Source of the DNA: GCA-2731375 sp964631725
GTDB taxonomy: Bacteria; Pseudomonadota; Alphaproteobacteria; GCA-2731375
NCBI GenBank assembly: GCA_964631725.1
Contig: CAZVYX010000002.1
Coordinates: 1 to 64,000, forward strand
Direction: 5' to 3'
DNA: 64,000 bases
The position numbers were made by a program, and so were the translations under genes. The notes under the pieces are model-generated. The model was given only the letters and a program-made list of their open reading frames with translations, did not search any database and was not told where the DNA came from. Shown in pieces: positions 59,130 to 64,000 of this stretch; position 1 is the first letter of the stretch, and the number at the start of each line of letters is the position of its first letter.

Positions 59130-59990
59130 TCAGTTGCCCCGCCGATGCATTTGCACTTGTCTATAGGCGCCCTCGATATTCAGCGGTGACCAGGCATCGA
59201 AACGGCCCCAGTCCTTGTATTTCGAAAGATCAACGGCGGCCTTTGTCTCCGCCAGGCTCTTGCCCATGCGGGCCTGGGCCATGACCTGCTTGTAAAGATC
59301 GCTCAAATAGCCGCGCATCGCCTTGACGTCCGCTTTCGTGCCCATGGCGCCGTGACCGGGGGCGAGAACATCGAAATCCATAAGTTCCACCAGGCGCAGG
59401 GAGCGGATCCATTCCGGCAGATAGCTATCGGACAGATCCCGGTAGGGCACGGTCTTGACGGGGATGAAGTCGACGGCGAACAGAACCCGTTCCTTGGGAA
59501 AGCGCATGACGATCATGTTGTTGGAATGGTTCCGGCCCACATGAACCAGTTCGACCACCTGGCCGCCCAACTCAAGCGTCAGCTTCCGCCGGAAGGTTAT
59601 TTGCGGCACCGCCGTAGGGCGTTTTTCGCCGATGATCACCGCCTTGGCCCGCTCGTGCGCCACGGCAACCGCGCCGTCATTGACGAAAACCTCACCGCCC
59701 GCGATATGGTCCCGGTGGTCGTGGCTATAGACCACATAGCGGATCGGCTTGGCGAAGCGCTTGGCGATTTCCGCCTTCAGCCAACGGGCAGCGCCGGCGT
59801 TGATGGGATCGGTGACGATGACACCATCGGAGGTGACGAGAAAAACCGAATAGTGGAAATTGTTCTGAAAGCGGTAGAGATCGCCACTGATTTGCGTGAT
59901 CGACCGTTTCGGCGCGTCCTGGGCCAATGCCCCGCCGGCGGCGAGGGCAATACACAGAACGGCAAGATAGGCTTTGAGATAACGGTACAT
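59130..59990 (-). CDS. Secreted metallo-beta-lactamase-fold hydrolase
   Basis: A 286-aa MBL protein with a signal peptide (1-23, GGALAQ). Zinc motif H90-x-H92-x-D94-H95 (YSHDHRDHIAGG), a third histidine in HVGRNHSNN and the APGHGAMG segment. Resembles quinoprotein relay/SoxH-like MBL hydrolases without assigned substrate. GGGAGG eight bases before ATG at 59990. It converges with the hemoglobin gene. Confidence 0.87.
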   Translation of the reverse strand: MYRYLKAYLAVLCIALAAGGALAQDAPKRSITQISGDLYRFQNNFHYSVFLVTSDGVIVTDPINAGAARWLKAEIAKRFAKPIRYVVYSHDHRDHIAGGEVFVNDGAVAVAHERAKAVIIGEKRPTAVPQITFRRKLTLELGGQVVELVHVGRNHSNNMIVMRFPKERVLFAVDFIPVKTVPYRDLSDSYLPEWIRSLRLVELMDFDVLAPGHGAMGTKADVKAMRGYLSDLYKQVMAQARMGKSLAETKAAVDLSKYKDWGRFDAWSPLNIEGAYRQVQMHRRGN

Positions 59991-60037
59991 CTTCGATCCT
60001 CCCACTATGGCGTGATTAGGGATGACAAACCGGCTGC

Positions 60038-60448
60038 TTAGCGTGAATTCTTGGCGAAGGCCTGGCAATCGGCAATCTCGGGCAGCCAGGCCTGGGCGCT
60101 GTCGGTCCAAATATTGGCCTTTGGCTTGAACCATGAGGTGTCGTCGAAACTTCCGACCTTGATGGAGACGATTTCCGGCATGCGGCGGATGTTCAACAAC
60201 ACCGGCGAGCCGCAATTGGGGCAGAAGTTTATTTCCAGCTTGTTGCCGCTGTCGCCGGCGTATTCGTAGCCCTTCAATTCACCCTTCACCTCCAGGGCGT
60301 CGCGGGACACCAGGGCGATGGTGGAGAGAGCGCTGCCACTGCTTCTTTGGCAAATGGTGCAATTGCAAACCATGGTCGTAATCGGCTCGGCCGTCAGTTC
60401 GTAGCGCACGGCGCCGCATAGGCAGCCGCCGGTTTTGCTTTCGCTCAT
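60038..60448 (-). CDS. GFA-family zinc protein
   Basis: A 136-aa member of the GFA/CENP-V family with zinc motifs GGCLCGAVRYE, CNCTICQRSSGS and FCPNCGSPVLL. Start at MSESKTGG supported by GGGGAG. Function not established. It lies upstream of the MBL hydrolase gene with a 47-base gap, so they may be cotranscribed. A second paralogue is at 25136. Confidence 0.88.
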   Translation of the reverse strand: MSESKTGGCLCGAVRYELTAEPITTMVCNCTICQRSSGSALSTIALVSRDALEVKGELKGYEYAGDSGNKLEINFCPNCGSPVLLNIRRMPEIVSIKVGSFDDTSWFKPKANIWTDSAQAWLPEIADCQAFAKNSR

Positions 60449-60585
60449 CTCACTAACTCCCCTGTTGTCGCTCTTGCCCTTCACACTAGCGCCGGGAATG
60501 CGTGCCGCAAGTCAAAATTCGGTTACGCGGCTTGCCCTGTTGTGCCCTAGAATGGATCAGCTCAGGGCAAGTATGTGAGGCGGAA

Positions 60586-61257
60586 ATGATAAAGATTTGC
60601 GAGGTGGCCTACCGGAAACCCGGCATGGGGGTCGAGGATTTCCAATCCTATTGGCTGGGTACCCACGGCCCGATCGTGGCGCGCCTGCCTGGCATCAGGC
60701 GCTATGTGCAATGTCACCCCAAGCTGGCCGGATACCGCCATGGCGAGCTGATCTGCGACGGCATCGCCGAGATTTGGGTTGATGACAAGGAAGCCCTGCG
60801 GGCCATGAGCCAGACCGAGGAATTCGCCGCCGCCAAGCGGGACGAGCCGAACTTTATCGACGGCGACCGCCTGGTCGAACTATTGACGACCGAGACCGTG
60901 ATCAAGGACGGGCCAATCCCGGCGAATGGCGTCAAGAGCATCTCGTTATTGAAGTTCAAGGCCGGCATGGACCCGGCGGAAGGACAGAGCTATTGGCGCG
61001 AGACCCACGGCCCCATCGCGGCCGGCATCGAAACCCTACGCCGTTATATCCAATGCCCGGTCCGCCTGGGCGCCTATGGCAAGGCGGAACCGCCCGTCCT
61101 TGATGGCCTGCCCATGGCCTGGTTCGATTCCGTGGCGGACATGCGGCTGTCCGCTAAATCGGACGCCTATGCCCGCACCAAGGCGGATGAAGTGAACTTC
61201 CTGGAGCCCGGACATATCGGTTCCATCATAACCGAGGAACACGTCATCGTGGGGTGA
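60586..61257 (+). CDS. Tandem EthD-domain protein
   Basis: A 223-aa protein built of two EthD-like dimeric alpha/beta-barrel repeats: YWLGTHGPIVARLPGIRRYVQCHP (about 22-45) and YWRETHGPIAAGIETLRRYIQCPV (about 132-155) correspond residue for residue. Each ends in an EEF/DEPNFID-type helix. EthD-fold proteins are often ligand-binding or monooxygenase accessory factors; function unknown. GAGGCGG before the ATG. Confidence 0.88.
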   Translation: MIKICEVAYRKPGMGVEDFQSYWLGTHGPIVARLPGIRRYVQCHPKLAGYRHGELICDGIAEIWVDDKEALRAMSQTEEFAAAKRDEPNFIDGDRLVELLTTETVIKDGPIPANGVKSISLLKFKAGMDPAEGQSYWRETHGPIAAGIETLRRYIQCPVRLGAYGKAEPPVLDGLPMAWFDSVADMRLSAKSDAYARTKADEVNFLEPGHIGSIITEEHVIVG

Positions 61258-61279
61258 GGGCGAGGCACCCTGTCCCGTA

Positions 61280-61705
61280 TCAGCGGGATCGGGAACCGGC
61301 ACTTGGTTCGACTGGTTCGGCGAATGCCATGACCATGTCGTGAAGTTTCCCCCGCTGCGGTTGCGGCAGGCTGCGCAGGGCATGGCAGAGACGCAATTCG
61401 GTTACGCTCAAGGGTTCGTCAATGATCGGGGCGGGTTCATCCAGGCCGTCAAAGAAATACGAGACAGGAACCCGCATGGCATGCGCCAGCGACCAAAGAC
61501 GGGAGGCGGCAATCCGGCTTTTCCCACGCTCGTATTTCTGGATTTGCTGAAAAGTGAGCCCGACCGCGTTGGCCAATTTTGTCTGGCTATACCCAAGCAA
61601 TTTGCGCCGTAATCGGAGTCTGGCGCCGACATATTGATCGACCTGGATATTTTCAAGTGGCCCGGTGCCGCCACACCTTGATGAATGTATCGCCATTGTG
61701 GACAT
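61280..61705 (-). CDS. XRE-family transcriptional regulator
   Basis: A 141-aa DNA-binding protein with an HTH_3 domain (about 26-80): LRLRRKLLGYSQTKLANAVGLTFQQIQKYERGKSRI. The C-terminal part (EPLSVTELRLCHALRSL) may be for dimerisation. Target genes unknown; the adjoining EthD gene converges with it. The surrounding 61706-61772 is AT-rich and may hold its promoter. Confidence 0.9.
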   Translation of the reverse strand: MSTMAIHSSRCGGTGPLENIQVDQYVGARLRLRRKLLGYSQTKLANAVGLTFQQIQKYERGKSRIAASRLWSLAHAMRVPVSYFFDGLDEPAPIIDEPLSVTELRLCHALRSLPQPQRGKLHDMVMAFAEPVEPSAGSRSR

Positions 61706-61772
61706 ATTTTATAGAGATTTATTAAAAAATTACAACTTAAAATAGTATTATCATTATCTGCGTTTTAACTCA

Positions 61773-62552
61773 CTAATTCACCTTATCCTCTGCATACAAG
61801 GGCGCATCCTGCGCCAATTCGGTTCCGGTTTCCCAGAATGGGTATTGCAGCACCAGCAACTCCAGTCCGGTTTTGTCGGAACCGATCACCAAGGCATCTT
61901 CCGGCGGTTCGACAAAAATGCAGGACCATTTGTCAAAAGTTTCGCCGTCGAGGATCAGGTTTCCGCGCAGCACCACATAATACTGCCCACCACCTAATGC
62001 CGGATCGGGGCCGGTATAGGTTAAACCCGGACCGATGCGCACGGCGCGGGCGGAAAGGCCGCCGTCTTCCTTGGGAAAGACCACCGTTTCTTCAATGCCC
62101 TGGAAATCTGCAAGGGACTGGTCGTCCGGGACCGTGTCCACATCCGCCGTCAGATTGCGCCGCTCGTTGGGTTTTTGAAATTTGCGGCCCTCGGGAAAAA
62201 AGAACGCACCCGGTTCAGACTGCGCCCGCAGGGTAAAATAGAAAATGCCGTCATCTTCGGCGTTCAGGGGGCCATAGCCGGAATAGGCATTGGCGTAATG
62301 AACGCAGACCGGTTTGACCGTGTGCTTGCCCAGAGTGCCGCCGCCGTGAACGATAACCTGATACTGATCGATACCGTGAAAATGCGGTGGTATTACGGAA
62401 TTGGCCGACTGTTCCACCAGCAGCGCCTGCGGTGTGTCACGATGCGAAGTATCGGAGCCCAAATAGTTCGTGCGCGCATAAGTGTGGCCGTTGAACAGCT
62501 TGCCGACGAAACGCGATGGCGTGACGTCACGAAATGCCCTGGCGTGTATCAT
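61773..62552 (-). CDS. Bicupin-like protein, unknown function
   Basis: A 259-aa protein with two cupin-like halves. The first has the metal-type motif IPPHFHGIDQYQVIVHGGGTL (about 54-74); the second has GGGQYYVVLRGNLILDG and SCIFVEPPED and lacks obvious histidines. It could be a metal-dependent small-molecule enzyme or binding protein. Start at MIHARAFRD behind GGGGGAAA. No recognised family. Confidence 0.7.
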   Translation of the reverse strand: MIHARAFRDVTPSRFVGKLFNGHTYARTNYLGSDTSHRDTPQALLVEQSANSVIPPHFHGIDQYQVIVHGGGTLGKHTVKPVCVHYANAYSGYGPLNAEDDGIFYFTLRAQSEPGAFFFPEGRKFQKPNERRNLTADVDTVPDDQSLADFQGIEETVVFPKEDGGLSARAVRIGPGLTYTGPDPALGGGQYYVVLRGNLILDGETFDKWSCIFVEPPEDALVIGSDKTGLELLVLQYPFWETGTELAQDAPLYAEDKVN

Positions 62553-62605
62553 GTTTTTTCCCCCTGCGAAGATACTATCCCAGGGCGCCTTGCCGGAAAA
62601 GTGCC

Positions 62606-63400
62606 CTAGATACCCTTGAAATTCGGCTGTCGCTTTTCGTTGAAGGCGGCCAGGCCCTCGATGCGGTCTTCCGAGGCCGCGTGCTGGGCATTGAGGGCAA
62701 GCTCGTAACGCAGGGCGGCTTCAAGGGATTGCTCCTGCCCATCATCCACCATGCGTTTCATCCGGCGCAGGCCGATCGGGCTCTTGTTCGCCAGTTTCGC
62801 GATCATCTCCGCGACGCCCTGGGCGAGACCGTCGTCGGGTACCACCGCATTCACCATGCCCCATTCCAGCATCTGCCGGGCGGGCAGAAATTCGCCCGTA
62901 TAGATCAACTGTTTGGCCCGCGTCGGTCCGATCTTGCGGGGCAGGCGGACGGAATTTCCACCCCCCGGCACCAAGCCATAATTGGCATGGGCGTCACCCA
63001 GTTTGGCGCTTTCCACGGCGATGACCAGATCGCAGGCCATGACCAGTTCCAGGCCGCCGGCCAGGGCCAGGCCATTGACGGCGGCGATCACCGGCGTGGG
63101 GAAGTTCTCAATCCGCAAAAGAAGGCGCCGCAAGTCGTCCAGGAACTGGCTGTTGACGGTGGCCGCGTCGGCGCCGGACATCCGGCTCTGTGCCGCCTTC
63201 AGATCGGCGCCGGCGCAGAATGCCCGGCCGTTGCCGGTAATTGATAGGGCGCAAAGCTGCCGCCGCCCTTCAATGCCGTCCAGGGCGGCGTTCAGATCGT
63301 CGGTCATATCGGGCGATATGGAATTCAGGGCGTCCGGCCGGTTCAAGGTTATGGCGACGTGGCTGTCCTGGTCATCGACGGTGATGGTTTCGAAAGGCAT
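62606..63400 (-). CDS. Crotonase-fold protein (enoyl-CoA hydratase/isomerase family)
   Basis: A 264-aa crotonase: NRPDALNSISPDM, GRAFCAGADLKAAQ (oxyanion hole), NGLALAGGLELVMACD and LVPGGGNSVRLPRKIG. Both glutamates used by classical ECH appear to be replaced (HANYGLVPG; AKQLIYTG), so a hydratase activity is doubtful; isomerase, decarboxylase or other crotonase chemistry is possible. Start at MPFETITVDD behind GGGGAG. Confidence 0.85.
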   Translation of the reverse strand: MPFETITVDDQDSHVAITLNRPDALNSISPDMTDDLNAALDGIEGRRQLCALSITGNGRAFCAGADLKAAQSRMSGADAATVNSQFLDDLRRLLLRIENFPTPVIAAVNGLALAGGLELVMACDLVIAVESAKLGDAHANYGLVPGGGNSVRLPRKIGPTRAKQLIYTGEFLPARQMLEWGMVNAVVPDDGLAQGVAEMIAKLANKSPIGLRRMKRMVDDGQEQSLEAALRYELALNAQHAASEDRIEGLAAFNEKRQPNFKGI

Positions 63401-63535
63401 GCGTGTACTCCCCTGTTTCAGGGCTGAGTATTTCATGTCCCATCGAAGGGCGCGATAGGCGAATGCCCCTTTCCCCCATCCCCGGCCTCGGTTACCGTTG
63501 GCGAAATTATCGTGGCACGGGGCAGGGGCAGGGTG

Positions 63536-64000
63536 ATGCAAAATCTGGCAATTGACGGCGACCGTTTATGGGCATCATTGATGGAGATGGCGCAAATCGG
63601 CGCCACCGCCAAGGGCGGCGTCAACCGCCAGGCCCTAACCGAACTGGACGGCCAGGGCCGGGATCTCTTCGTGCGCTGGTGTGAGGCGGCGGGCTGCAGT
63701 GTCAGGGTCGATGCCGTGGGCAACATCTATGCCCGGCGCGCCGGCAAGGACGACAGCCTGGCCCCGGTGATGATGGGCAGCCATCTCGATACGCAGCCGA
63801 CCGGGGGCAAGTATGACGGCGTCTTTGGCGTCCTGTCGGGTCTGGAAGTGATCCGTACCCTCAACGATATGAACTATGAAACCGATCGGCCCGTCGAAGT
63901 CACCGTCTGGACCAATGAAGAGGGCTGCCGTTTCGCCCCGGCCATGATGGGGTCCGGCGTGGCGATCGGCAAATTCGATCTCGACGAGATCTACGCCCTG
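63536..64000 (+). CDS. M20-family Zn-dependent amidohydrolase (allantoate/N-carbamoyl-amino acid type), truncated by window end
   Basis: The first 155 residues are visible. GSHLDTQPTGGKYDGVFGVLSGLEVI (about 82-107) holds the zinc-ligand His and Asp, and TNEEGCRFAPAMMGSG (about 127-142) the glutamates. This N-terminus is typical of AllC/HyuC hydrolases that remove carbamoyl groups from nitrogenous compounds. Start ATG at 63536, preceded by GGGGCAGGG. The gene runs beyond the window, so length and dimerisation domain are not seen. Confidence 0.88.
   Translation, partial: MQNLAIDGDRLWASLMEMAQIGATAKGGVNRQALTELDGQGRDLFVRWCEAAGCSVRVDAVGNIYARRAGKDDSLAPVMMGSHLDTQPTGGKYDGVFGVLSGLEVIRTLNDMNYETDRPVEVTVWTNEEGCRFAPAMMGSGVAIGKFDLDEIYAL

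Overview
The window reads as a GC-rich chromosome segment of a heterotrophic alphaproteobacterium. Pointers are a COX15-type CtaA heme A synthase, a TAXI-TRAP transporter with a fused 4TM/12TM permease, a dimethylglycine/sarcosine dehydrogenase-type flavoprotein, several family III CoA-transferases, crotonases and acyl-CoA dehydrogenases, and a family of interspersed double-hairpin repeats of the TAGAGCA...TGCTCTA type. A lineage near the Rhodospirillales is a guess. There are no phage genes, transposases, CRISPR arrays or rRNA.

Layout. 0-7.4 kb: tRNA-Pro(GGG), ctaA, cutA, an MFS carrier, then a TAXI-TRAP importer (binding protein, fused permease, universal stress protein). 7.4-14 kb: CoA-transferase, greB, a GST-like protein, fadD, and a reverse-strand cysE-cysteine desulfurase-ferredoxin operon for cysteine and Fe-S supply. 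14-25.5 kb: hydrolase, Ldh-type reductase, DMGDH-like flavoprotein, pentapeptide protein, a methyltransferase-dipeptidase-methyltransferase operon, a ThDP enzyme-nitrilase pair, TfoX-N and GFA proteins. 25.6-28 kb: an AT-richer island with an OLD-like ATPase/TOPRIM protein, small unknown genes and a frameshifted gene remnant. 28-36 kb: HdrD-like Fe-S protein, class IV aminotransferase, DMT carrier, crotonase, GST, S49 peptidase, rsmD, rluB-like, tadA, bacteriohemerythrin. 36-42 kb: CoA-transferase, a predicted selenoprotein, acyl-CoA dehydrogenase, two tandem DUF2817 peptidase-like genes. 42-48 kb: GGDEF protein, a CoxE/CoxD-like VWA-MoxR pair, two acyl-CoA dehydrogenases. 48-64 kb: LLM flavin oxidoreductases (two in tandem), PagL-like deacylase, nuclease-fold protein, panE-like reductase, SDR, crotonases, GST, amidase, isochorismatase-type hydrolase, truncated hemoglobin, MBL hydrolase, GFA, EthD and XRE proteins, bicupin, and the start of an M20-family amidohydrolase that runs off the window.

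The most striking observation is a GrdB/PrdB-like gene at 37253-38218 (reverse strand). An in-frame TGA falls in a U-P-V-C motif and is followed, after exactly 11 bases, by a 17-base stem-loop with GU in the apical loop. That is the geometry of the E. coli fdhF SECIS element, so the gene very probably encodes a selenoprotein; read conventionally it would be split in two. It is followed by a family III CoA-transferase with only 9 bases between them.

A second theme is a roughly 104-base composite repeat whose TAGAGC ends supply stop codons to flanking genes. Two copies are near-identical and a third is diverged but keeps the architecture. A third theme is the tandem pair of LLM oxidoreductases, each preceded by the same palindrome, which points to one shared regulator. 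Overall the region is rich in acyl-CoA, amide and methylated-amine catabolism plus redox and detoxification genes.
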